In this document: positions 6,676-13,391 of the stretch, in pieces | Position numbering within the stretch: position 1 is the first letter of the stretch | Layout: every line of letters begins with the position of its first letter | Assembly: GCA_946625225.1 (NCBI GenBank) | Contig: CAMOTA010000018.1 | Span: 1-33,934, forward strand | DNA: 33,934 bases | Reading direction: 5' to 3' | From: UBA9715 sp003452695 | GTDB taxonomy: Bacteria > Actinomycetota > Coriobacteriia > Coriobacteriales > Eggerthellaceae | Made by a program: the position numbers and the translations under genes | Notes under the pieces: model-generated | The model's database searches: none | What the model was told of the DNA's origin: nothing | The model's input: the letters and a program-made list of their open reading frames with translations, nothing else

Positions 6676-6831
6676 GGGCAATTCTGGCGGCAGACCGGCT
6701 TCGCCGGAAGCGCCCTCTCGGGCGCAGGGTTTGTCGAAAACAATTCACTGGATTGTTTTCTGATTTGCACCTCGCGTACCGAAGTACGCTTCGGCGAAAA
6801 GGCGGGGCAACTGCACTCGCCAGAATTGCCC
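6676..6831 (+). ncRNA. Structured intergenic element: closed multi-hairpin fold or MITE-like insert
   Basis: A perfect 14-bp inverted repeat (GGGCAATTCTGGCG at 6676-6689 and its complement at 6818-6831) closes a 156-base region. Inside are several further hairpins: CCGGC-TTC-GCCGG, GCGCCC-TCTC-GGGCGC, a 9-bp GAAAACAAT...ATTGTTTTC stem around 6736-6760, and GCGTAC-CGAA-GTACGC. GCAG after the left arm can also pair with CTGC before the right arm. This is far more structure than expected by chance and is not a simple terminator. It lies between the 70-residue gene and the PanB-like gene, ending about 60 bases before the latter's start. It may be a cis-regulatory leader, a small RNA, or a miniature transposable element with 14-bp terminal repeats. 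Confidence 0.5.
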
Positions 6832-6893
6832 TCGCTGACTTACTAGCGCCGATCAGTGACTTTTAATCAATTTCATCACCGAAAGGAAGAATC

Positions 6894-7775
6894 ATGGCTG
6901 ATAACGAGCATGCTGATATCAAGATGTCGACCGCTTCGAAGACTCGCAAGAACCTCGCTTACCTGCAGAAGATGAAGGACCAGGGCGAGAAACTCGTCCA
7001 GATGTGCCCCGCAGAGCTCGGCCCCTTCTTCGCGATGGCCGCCGAGATGGTCGACTGCGACATCTGCCGTATCCCGAACATGCTGAGCCTGCGCACGTCC
7101 ATCGACTTCGACCACGAGGTCAAGAACGCCGGATACACCATCCGCAAGTTCCGCGAGTACACGAGCATCATCCACATCAACTTCTACATGCCCGCCAACA
7201 CGTACGCCACCAAGGATCAGGCCGTGCGCTGGGGCGCCGAGTGGACGTTCGACGGTGCCGACTCGATGCTGCCCATGGGCGTTACCAACGACGTGCTGAA
7301 GCACATGACCGACAATTACGTGCCTGTCTTCGGCCATATCGGCGCCATCTCCGGCTGGCAGACCAACGCCACCGGCTACAAGAAGGTCGGCAAGACCGCC
7401 GAGGATGCCTTCAAGATCTTCAAGTGGGGCTATGAGTACCAGGAGAACGGCATGGGCGCCATGACCATCGAGCTCACGCCGATGGAGGTTTCGCAGAAGA
7501 TTGCCGAGACCCTGCGCGTGCCCGTTATCTCCATCGCTGGCGGCGCGCCGTGTGACGGCTCCGAGATGGTCGACATGGACACGTTCGGCGTTATGCCGCA
7601 CGCTGCCTCGCATGCCAAGACCTACGCGCAGCTGCTCCCGTTCCTGTGCGAGGCCTACAGCGACTGGGCCGACGACGTGCGCGACGGCGAATACCCCGAG
7701 GACAAGCATGGCTACCACATGGATCCCGAAGAGCTCGAGAAGTTCAACGAGATGATGGCCAAGTTCGAGGGCTAG
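6894..7775 (+). CDS. PanB-like (ketopantoate hydroxymethyltransferase fold) protein with altered active site
   Basis: A 293-residue protein whose second half is clearly of the PanB family: VPVFGHIGAISGW (143-155), GYKKVGKTAEDAF (161-173), MTIELTPMEVSQKIAE (190-205), SIAGGAPCDGSEM (213-225) and DGEYPEDKHGYH (264-275). These match GHLGLTPQ, GGYKVQG, LECVPVELAKRITE, GIGAGNVTDGQ and GVYPGEEHSFH of PanB. PanB makes ketopantoate using a divalent metal held by Asp45 and Asp84, with Lys112 and Glu114 also in the site. Here the VGDSLG loop is CRIPNM (58-63), ADLPFM is HINFYMP (94-100), and VKIEGG is SMLPMG, so these residues are gone; only Glu193 (Glu181 in PanB) remains. Ketopantoate synthesis is thus unlikely. 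ATG 6894 follows a GAAAGGA site. A strong terminator follows. Confidence 0.75.
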   Translation: MADNEHADIKMSTASKTRKNLAYLQKMKDQGEKLVQMCPAELGPFFAMAAEMVDCDICRIPNMLSLRTSIDFDHEVKNAGYTIRKFREYTSIIHINFYMPANTYATKDQAVRWGAEWTFDGADSMLPMGVTNDVLKHMTDNYVPVFGHIGAISGWQTNATGYKKVGKTAEDAFKIFKWGYEYQENGMGAMTIELTPMEVSQKIAETLRVPVISIAGGAPCDGSEMVDMDTFGVMPHAASHAKTYAQLLPFLCEAYSDWADDVRDGEYPEDKHGYHMDPEELEKFNEMMAKFEG

Positions 7776-7809
7776 GCAGTTCGTACAAAAACTCGTTTCA
7801 AACCACTGC

Positions 7810-7846
7810 AAGGCGGCAGCGCGAGAAGAATCGCGCTGCCGCTTTA
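7810..7846 (+). terminator. Rho-independent terminator after the PanB-like gene
   Basis: A perfect 12-bp stem (GCGGCAGCGCGA / TCGCGCTGCCGC, arms 7813-7824 and 7831-7842) has a GAAGAA loop. It can be extended by A-T and G-T pairs and is followed by TTTAGCATTCT. It starts 38 bases after the PanB-like stop and most likely ends the SDR to PanB-like transcription unit. Confidence 0.8.
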
Positions 7847-7850
7847 GCAT

Positions 7851-8155
7851 TCTATGGGGAAGCGATTCTTTAGACATGGGCAGTAACACTCATTCGGGCG
7901 GCCAATGCAAAAAGATGCGTCGGGGGCGGGCAGATGGGCGCGGTAGGCGTGTTGCCCTACCCGTCCGCGGTTTCGGTGGCGATAGCAACACGACTGCCGT
8001 CGTCGCAGAATGTCGCAGCCGATGGCGCATGGCACGACGCCCGCGATTCTTCGGAACGCACATTTTGGGCGCGCTGGACCAAAATGGTAGTAACCTATAG
8101 GCCGTACGAAGGCTCGGATGGGACGATGCTGGGCCATGGAAGGAAAGGATGTGCT
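7851..8155 (+). promoter_or_regulatory. Upstream region of the SRPBCC gene with an 8-bp inverted-repeat operator candidate
   Basis: About 300 bases after the terminator contain no credible gene. Near the end, CATTTTGG (8061-8068) and CCAAAATG (8079-8086) form a perfect 8-bp inverted repeat with a 10-base spacer, a layout common for dimeric regulator binding sites. A TATAGG sequence follows at 8096-8101 and could be part of a -10 element. The ribosome site AAGGAAAGGATG precedes the start at 8156. The operator role is inferred from symmetry and position only. Confidence 0.4.
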
Positions 8156-9232
8156 ATGTCTGTATGGTCGCAGGGAAAATCCGCGGCGCTGAAGGGGCTG
8201 GCGTCGGCTGCCAAGGGCGCCGGCGTGGCAGTTGGCGTTGCCGGAGTGGGTGCCGGTGCCGTGCTGGGCGGTTGCCAGGCCGTGTACGAATGGGGCAAGA
8301 AATGTTATGCCACGCCCGCCGAACAGGCGCTGACCTATCCCGGTGACGAGCTGATGGAGCGTTTCGACCCCGAACTCGTCGAAACGGTTACAAGCGCGAT
8401 TACCATAAACGCGCCCGTCGAAGAGGTGTATCCCTGGATCTATCAATGGGGCGGCACGAAATCCGGTTCGCTCAGCTCGGAAGTGCTCGAGCGCGTGTTC
8501 GGCCGCATGTCCATCTTCAACCGCTATGAAATCTGCGAGGAATGGCAGATGCCCGATTCGTTCATGCCGGGCGATTTCATGGAATGGGACCGCAGCGGCA
8601 TGGGCTGCGAGGCGGCCGATGTGGTTGCCGACAAGTACATCCTTAGTTTCTCCGACATAAAGCATCCGCCCCGGGCCCGCGGCGCATACGCCATTGCCGG
8701 CGGCACGGTGGACGACATGAACTTCATCTGGGGTTGGTATTTCATTCCGCTGCGCGGCAACCGCACACGCTTCATCTGCCATTGGAAATACTACGGCAGC
8801 AAGAACGCGGCCACCCGATTCGCCCTGAAGCGCGCCATACTGATGTGCGGCACTGCTATGCAGCGCTGGCAGATGGAGTACACCAAGAAATGCGCCGAGG
8901 GCACGATGCCCGTGCACAACCACGTGAAGCTGTACCGCAAAATCTTCGGACCGTACCACTACGTGCCCGACGAGATTCAGGACAAGACCGATTGCACGCA
9001 CGTGCGCGACGGGCGCGAGGCGCCGGCCATCGAAGAGGTGCGCCCCGCCAAGATGGCGGATCCCGCCTGGCCGCCCGAGAACGGCCCCTGGGATGTGGAC
9101 ATGGACTACTACCGCGAGCGCATCCCACGCGCCATCGCCGAGATAAAGGAGCGCGCGGCCAAACAGCAGGCGGCTGCCGATGCGAAGATCGCGGCGCTTG
9201 AAGAAGAGCTTGCGGCGCTCGAAGGGAAATAG
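8156..9232 (+). CDS. SRPBCC/START-like domain protein with a Gly/Ala-rich N-terminus
   Basis: A 358-residue protein. Residues 15-40 are a glycine/alanine/valine-rich hydrophobic run ending in VLGGC (Cys40), which could be a membrane segment or a weak lipobox. From about 70 the pattern VTSAITINAPVEEVYPWIYQ is the usual opening of the SRPBCC (polyketide cyclase/START-like) fold, where a strand is followed by the PxxxVxxW helix. DFMEWDRSGMG and FIWGWYFIPLRGNRTRFICH are later strands. The last 25 residues form a charged helix, probably a coiled coil (KERAAKQQAAADAKIAALEE). The fold binds hydrophobic ligands and includes cyclases and hydratases; the ligand here is unknown. ATG 8156 was chosen for its ribosome site. 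It begins a co-directional run with the FAD enzyme, ligase and ACP. The domain call is fairly sure; export is uncertain. Confidence 0.65.
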   Translation: MSVWSQGKSAALKGLASAAKGAGVAVGVAGVGAGAVLGGCQAVYEWGKKCYATPAEQALTYPGDELMERFDPELVETVTSAITINAPVEEVYPWIYQWGGTKSGSLSSEVLERVFGRMSIFNRYEICEEWQMPDSFMPGDFMEWDRSGMGCEAADVVADKYILSFSDIKHPPRARGAYAIAGGTVDDMNFIWGWYFIPLRGNRTRFICHWKYYGSKNAATRFALKRAILMCGTAMQRWQMEYTKKCAEGTMPVHNHVKLYRKIFGPYHYVPDEIQDKTDCTHVRDGREAPAIEEVRPAKMADPAWPPENGPWDVDMDYYRERIPRAIAEIKERAAKQQAAADAKIAALEEELAALEGK

Positions 9233-9363
9233 GCCCATCTCAGGCGGACGTGAATGGGTGTAGCAGCGTTCACGCACGATTCACAAGATTGCCGCCAATG
9301 GGCAAGACGGGCGCGGGCGGCTATGCGTTTCCCGCTGGCGCCCTAGGAGAGAAAGGAACAATC

Positions 9364-10725
9364 ATGGACAAGAACGTGCGCATCGCGATTATCGGCGGTG
9401 GCCCGGCGGGCCTTTCCGCGGGCATGTACCTGGAACAGGCCGGCTACGAGAACTACACCATCTTCGAGCGCAACGGCTGGGTGGGCGGCAAATGCCATTC
9501 GCCTGAATACAAGGGCCGCCGCTACGAAATGGGCGCCATCATGGGCGTGCCTTCCTATTATGCAATCAAGGACGTGGAGGACTTCTGCGGCATCACGCAC
9601 GACGGCCCGCGCCTGAACCGCAACTACAAGGATCTGAACGGCAAGGTCATCGACCCGTTCGACCCGAAGAAGAACCCGCTGCACGCCCCGCGCCTGCTGC
9701 GCATGAAAAGCCAGGTGAAGAAGTTCGGCGAACTGCTGCAGACCAAGTACAAGGGCTACGACGTGAACGGCCATCGCGGCGTGGCGCAGGGCCGCTACGA
9801 CGGATATGCCGTCACCCCCGAGCGCGAGCACGTGGAAGGCGTGAACGAGAACCTGAAGGACCTGGCGCTTCCGTTCAAGGACTTCTGCGAGCTGAACGGC
9901 GTTGAACTCGTGCAGGACATCTGGATCGGGCCCTTCACCTCGTTCGGCTATGGCTATTTCGACGAGATTCCCGCAGCATACGTGCTGAAGTACCTGGACT
10001 TCCAGACCACGATGAACTTCGTGAAGGTGAACCTGTGGACATGGAAGGACGGCACGCAGTCCATCTGGGAGCACCTGAACGACAAGATTAAGAACCCGGC
10101 CCGCCTGAACTCCGACATCACCAAGGTCGAGCGCAAGGACGGCAAGGTGTTCATAACCGTGAACGGCAAGGTGGAGGAATTCGACAAGCTTATCGTCACG
10201 TCGCCGTTGCAGTTCTTCGGCGAATACGCCGACATCCGCGAAGACGAGAAGAAGTACTTCGACAAGATAGACTACGAGCGCTACGATACGATGGGCTTCC
10301 TGACCGAGCCCGACAAGGCGCCCGAGATCTCGTATTACATCATGGACAACATGACACCCGCACGCCTCGGCCACCTTATGGTGTACTACCATCGCTGGCC
10401 GGACCTGGGCGCGGACCAGATGTACGTTACCTACACGCTGCGCAAGCACCGCGACCTGAAGGAACTGGACTACGAGGAAACCAAAAAGACCGTGCTGCAG
10501 GACCTTGCGGACATGGGCAACCCGGCCAAGGAGGTTATCGAAGAAGGGCAGTGGTACTACTTCCCGCATGTCTTCACCGAGGACTATGCCGCCGGCTGGT
10601 ACGACGACGTGGAAGCGATGCAGGGCAAGTACGACACCTTCTATGCAGGCGAGATAATGAGCTTCGGCGACATGGACGAGACCGCCGAATACAGCCGCGA
10701 ACTCGTAGAGCGCTTCTTCAAGTAA
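9364..10725 (+). CDS. FAD-dependent oxidoreductase (amine oxidase/desaturase-like)
   Basis: A 453-residue protein beginning with a textbook dinucleotide-binding motif, RIAIIGGGPAGLSAGMYLEQ (6-25). The ribose-binding acid follows in YTIFERNGWVGGKCHS, where the GWVGGK pattern is typical of the amine oxidase/phytoene desaturase superfamily. A DKLIVTSPLQFF segment in the middle is the usual second strand contacting FAD. The C-terminus has YAGEIMSFGDMDETAEYSRE, resembling the closing FAD-binding motif (AGE...). No membrane segment is seen. ATG 9364 follows AGAGAAAGGAAC; the in-frame ATG at 9250 lacks both homology and a ribosome site. It sits between the SRPBCC gene and the AMP ligase, suggesting oxidation or desaturation of a pathway intermediate. 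The substrate cannot be predicted. Confidence 0.85.
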   Translation: MDKNVRIAIIGGGPAGLSAGMYLEQAGYENYTIFERNGWVGGKCHSPEYKGRRYEMGAIMGVPSYYAIKDVEDFCGITHDGPRLNRNYKDLNGKVIDPFDPKKNPLHAPRLLRMKSQVKKFGELLQTKYKGYDVNGHRGVAQGRYDGYAVTPEREHVEGVNENLKDLALPFKDFCELNGVELVQDIWIGPFTSFGYGYFDEIPAAYVLKYLDFQTTMNFVKVNLWTWKDGTQSIWEHLNDKIKNPARLNSDITKVERKDGKVFITVNGKVEEFDKLIVTSPLQFFGEYADIREDEKKYFDKIDYERYDTMGFLTEPDKAPEISYYIMDNMTPARLGHLMVYYHRWPDLGADQMYVTYTLRKHRDLKELDYEETKKTVLQDLADMGNPAKEVIEEGQWYYFPHVFTEDYAAGWYDDVEAMQGKYDTFYAGEIMSFGDMDETAEYSRELVERFFK

Positions 10726-10743
10726 GACGCTCGCATCATCGTC

Positions 10744-10777
10744 GGGGACGCGCCTTTCGGATGAAGGGCACGTCCCC
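10744..10777. repeat. GGGGACG...CGTCCCC palindrome related to the 3858-4000 repeats
   Basis: Arms of about 11-12 bases (GGGGACGCGCC and GGGCACGTCCCC, with one G-T pair) enclose a short loop, and the right arm runs into CCCCAATGGTGA. The start GGGGAC and the end CCCCAATGRTGA are shared with the tandem palindromes at 3858-4000, so this appears to be a dispersed copy of the same family. It sits between the FAD enzyme and the ligase gene and lacks a T-tract. Confidence 0.6.
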
Positions 10778-10800
10778 AATGGTGAAAAGGAGCCGATCGA

Positions 10801-12174
10801 ATGATTCGATACGAGGGATTTGCCGATCTGGTCGACCGCATGGTCGCATCTGCACCCGGGAAGGCGGCGCTCGTTGCATGCGGCAACGATGGAGCGGTGC
10901 TCGGCATTACCTGGGAGGATTTTGCGGAGCGCGTGCGCATGCGGTCGGCGCAACTGGCACGGTCGGGCGGCAGATGCGAGGCCATCTTGGCCGATGGTTC
11001 GCCGGATTGCGTGGTCGAGGTGTTTGCCGCCGTGAAAGCCGGATTGCAGGTGGCGCTGGTCGACCCGCTTATGCCGAACCAGGTGCTCGGGCCGCTGCTG
11101 GCCGCGGTGGATGCCGATGCCGTATGGGCATCGAGCGCCGTGCGCCAAGCCCAGGTAGAGCACCTTGTGGAATCGGGGATGCCGCCCGCCTGCGGGCCCC
11201 GCAGCCTGCTGTTCTTCACGAGCGGCACGACATCGGCCTCGAAGGCGGTCGTGCTCACGGATTCAAGTCTGATGGCCAGCGCCTTCAACGGGTCGTCGCT
11301 GCTGCCGCTTTCGCCGGACGACACGTTGCTGTGCCTGCTGCCGCTGTCGCATGTGTTCGGGTTCGTGTGCGGGCTGCTATGGGGGCTGTCGTGCGGCGCG
11401 ACCGTGGCGCTCGGGCGCGGGCCGCGGCACTACGGCGACGACCTGTCCGTCTTCGACCCGACTGCGGTGGCGGTTGTGCCGAAGCTGCTGGAATTCCTGG
11501 TGGCGCGCGGCGCGCTGAACGACCGCTTGCAGCTGGTGCTCGTGGGCGCTGCCGATTGCCCCGACGATTTGCTGGCCACGGTGCGCAACCGCGGCATCCG
11601 TGCCAGTTTGGGATACGGCCTGACGGAAACGAGCTCGGGCGTGGCGCTGAGCACCGGGGACGATTTCCACGCCATGACGATTTGCCCCGAGCATCGGGTG
11701 ACGATCGGCGCCGATGGCGAGATCTTGGTGCATGCGCCGACGTGTCTTATGCGCGGCTATTATCGCGACGAGCAGAAGACCGCCGCGGCCGTGTGCGACG
11801 GCGTCTTGCACACGGGTGACACGGGATACGTGGACGAACAGGGACTGCTGCACGTGGTCGGCCGCCTGAAGGACGTTATCGTGCTGCCCGGCGGCACCAA
11901 GGTGTTCCTGCCCGAATACGAGGCGGCAATCTCCGAAGCTCTGGGCGAGGACGACGTGGCCGTGGTGCATGTGCAGGGGAAGCTCGTGCTTGCCTGTGGG
12001 CGCCTGCTTGCGGACCGCAGCGACCGCGACTTGCTGGATGCAATCGGGCCGGCGATGGCGGCGTATCCCCCCGGATCGCGCATCGGGCGCATCGTTCGGC
12101 TGGGCACGGCGCTTCCGCGCACGGCTGCGGGTGATGTGGAACGGTGGAAGATAGCGGAAAGAACGAGCGCGTGA
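10801..12174 (+). CDS. AMP-forming acyl/aryl ligase (ANL superfamily), lacking the usual catalytic lysine
   Basis: A 457-residue adenylate-forming enzyme with the main motifs: phosphate loop FTSGTTSASKA (139-149), GYGLTETS (271-278), HTGDTGYVDEQG (337-348) and GRLKDVIVLPGG (354-365). The C-terminal lid motif, normally PRTxxGK, reads PRTAAGDVERWKI (439-451), so Asp445 stands where the adenylation-promoting lysine is expected; Lys450 is five residues later. The protein is shorter than typical acyl-CoA synthetases (500-600). These enzymes activate carboxylic acids as acyl-AMP and pass them to CoA or a carrier protein. An acyl carrier protein is encoded 110 bases downstream and is the obvious acceptor. 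The start has an AAAAGGAG site 9 bases upstream. The family is certain; acid specificity and full two-step activity are not. Confidence 0.88.
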   Translation: MIRYEGFADLVDRMVASAPGKAALVACGNDGAVLGITWEDFAERVRMRSAQLARSGGRCEAILADGSPDCVVEVFAAVKAGLQVALVDPLMPNQVLGPLLAAVDADAVWASSAVRQAQVEHLVESGMPPACGPRSLLFFTSGTTSASKAVVLTDSSLMASAFNGSSLLPLSPDDTLLCLLPLSHVFGFVCGLLWGLSCGATVALGRGPRHYGDDLSVFDPTAVAVVPKLLEFLVARGALNDRLQLVLVGAADCPDDLLATVRNRGIRASLGYGLTETSSGVALSTGDDFHAMTICPEHRVTIGADGEILVHAPTCLMRGYYRDEQKTAAAVCDGVLHTGDTGYVDEQGLLHVVGRLKDVIVLPGGTKVFLPEYEAAISEALGEDDVAVVHVQGKLVLACGRLLADRSDRDLLDAIGPAMAAYPPGSRIGRIVRLGTALPRTAAGDVERWKIAERTSA

Positions 12175-12183
12175 ACGGGGGCG

Positions 12184-12227
12184 ATTCCCGGGTGCTGGCT
12201 CGTCGAAGTGGGCCAGCACCCGGGAAT
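12184..12227. repeat. 16-bp perfect inverted repeat between the ligase and ACP genes
   Basis: ATTCCCGGGTGCTGGC at 12184-12199 is perfectly complementary to 12212-12227, with a 12-base spacer. It starts 9 bases after the ligase stop. No T-tract follows, so it may be an mRNA stability hairpin or REP-like palindrome inside an operon rather than a full terminator. Confidence 0.65.
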
Positions 12228-12284
12228 GCCGCTTGTCCCATAGCGCAGCGTGCCGCCTGCGAAGGTGGCGGAACGGAGAAGACG

Positions 12285-12536
12285 ATGGCAACTGCCGAGG
12301 AAATAAAGAATCGCGCGCGCCAGATTATGGCGCAGGACCTGCCCGAGGACTACAATCCCGCCCTGAAGGACGACGAGCCGTTCATCATCGAAGGCGGCGT
12401 GGACTCGCTCGGCTTCATCCAGGTGCTTACCAAGCTGGAGGCCGAATACGATGCCCATGTTCCCGATGAGGAATGGTGGGACGTGCAATCGCTCGACGCC
12501 CTGGCCGAGGTCATCCTGCGCAATCAGCGCTCGTAG
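12285..12536 (+). CDS. Acyl carrier protein
   Basis: An 83-residue acidic protein with the phosphopantetheine attachment motif GGVDSLGFIQVLTKLE; Ser41 in the Asp-Ser-Leu triplet is the modified residue. Helix 3/4 features are present (VPDEEWWDVQSLDALAEVIL), as in free-standing ACPs. ATG 12285 has a CGGAGAAG ribosome site. It follows the AMP ligase by 110 bases across a palindrome, and the pair resembles ligase/carrier-protein couples of secondary metabolite pathways. No ketosynthase, malonyltransferase or phosphopantetheinyl transferase is in the window, so chain building would need other loci, or the carrier simply holds one acyl unit while neighbours modify it. Confidence 0.85.
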   Translation: MATAEEIKNRARQIMAQDLPEDYNPALKDDEPFIIEGGVDSLGFIQVLTKLEAEYDAHVPDEEWWDVQSLDALAEVILRNQRS

Positions 12537-12537
12537 G

Positions 12538-12578
12538 AAGGCGCCGATAGGTTTTGCCCCAAATCCGCAGGGCGCCTT
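12538..12578 (+). terminator. Possible hairpin terminator after the ACP gene
   Basis: AAGGCGCC at 12538-12545 pairs perfectly with GGCGCCTT at 12571-12578, followed by TTGCC. The stem is only 8 bp and the loop 25 bases, so termination would be inefficient. It begins right after the ACP stop and may separate it from the isomerase gene. The remaining bases to 12703 hold no recognisable gene. Confidence 0.35.
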
Positions 12579-12703
12579 TGCCGGATTTCGCTTGGCTTTC
12601 GCCCAGCTCTTCCCTGGGGCGTGCAGTTCCAAAACGGTGGAGACGCTTTCGGCGAAAGGGCAGTACAGGATACGAGAGAACGTCGAATATGCAAGGGGGT
12701 TTC

Positions 12704-13264
12704 ATGAACGCGATGGGGGAGCGGGCGCTTTCGGCGGATGCCACACGCGACGACCTGCTTATACTGGTGGATGGCAAAGACCGCGAATTGGGGTCTGCCA
12801 CGAAGCTGAAGACGCACGTCGAGGGCCTGCTGCATCGGGCTTTCTCGGTGGTGCTGGTGCGCGACGGAGAAGGCGGCCCCGAAATGCTGTTGGCTCGCCG
12901 CGCGCTGGGCAAGTACCATTCGGGCGGGCTGTGGGCTAACACGTGCTGTTCGCATCCGCGCGTGGGCGAGGCCACGATGGACGCGGCATATCGCCGCGTT
13001 TCCGAAGAGCTGGGATGTCGGGCGGTCGATCTGCGCGAGCTCTGCGCGTTCGCCTATCGTGCCGAATTCGAAAGCGGCCTGTGCGAATACGAGTACGACC
13101 ACGTGTTCGTGGGGCGCTGCGAAGGCGACCCGTCTCCCGATCCGGCCGAAGTGGATGCCGTGCGCTGGGTCGGCTTCGACGCGGTGGCTGCCGAGCTTGC
13201 AAGCGACCCGCGCGCATTTGCCGCCTGGGCGCCCATGGTCCTGACCATGGCGATGTCCGAATGA
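12704..13264 (+). CDS. idi: Isopentenyl-diphosphate delta-isomerase, type 1
   Basis: A 186-residue Nudix-fold IDI-1 that interconverts isopentenyl and dimethylallyl diphosphate. KTHVEGLLHRAFSVVLV (36-52) carries the conserved metal-site histidines; WANTCCSHPRVGE contains catalytic Cys82 before Ser-His-Pro; RRVSEELG is the Nudix-like helix; and CEYEYDHVFVG has Glu130, equivalent to Glu116 of the E. coli enzyme. Length agrees with the family (about 180). ATG 12704 follows AAGGGGG at a good distance; ATG 12689 is an in-frame alternative giving five extra residues. Its place downstream of the ligase/ACP genes could be coincidence, or could indicate that an isoprenoid unit is needed in the same pathway. 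The function itself is well supported. Confidence 0.93.
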   Translation: MNAMGERALSADATRDDLLILVDGKDRELGSATKLKTHVEGLLHRAFSVVLVRDGEGGPEMLLARRALGKYHSGGLWANTCCSHPRVGEATMDAAYRRVSEELGCRAVDLRELCAFAYRAEFESGLCEYEYDHVFVGRCEGDPSPDPAEVDAVRWVGFDAVAAELASDPRAFAAWAPMVLTMAMSE

Positions 13265-13391
13265 TGCGCGGCTGCGTGCGCGGCGCAATATTGCGATTCG
13301 ATTACGAAGGGGCCCGTTTGCCCCATCCGTGGCTAAGCTGTGCGAGTGCGCATTGCATTGCCGGGCGATGGAAACGAGAGATGGGGCAATA

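Noticed and set aside
6625..6846. A 73-codon frame across the structured element
   Set aside because: It follows the hairpins of the element, has no family resemblance and starts within the previous gene's end; the palindromic structure explains the region better.
7876..8100. Short frames in the gap before the SRPBCC gene, including an in-frame extension to 7934
   Set aside because: No ribosome site, no homology, and the extension crosses the probable operator and promoter region.
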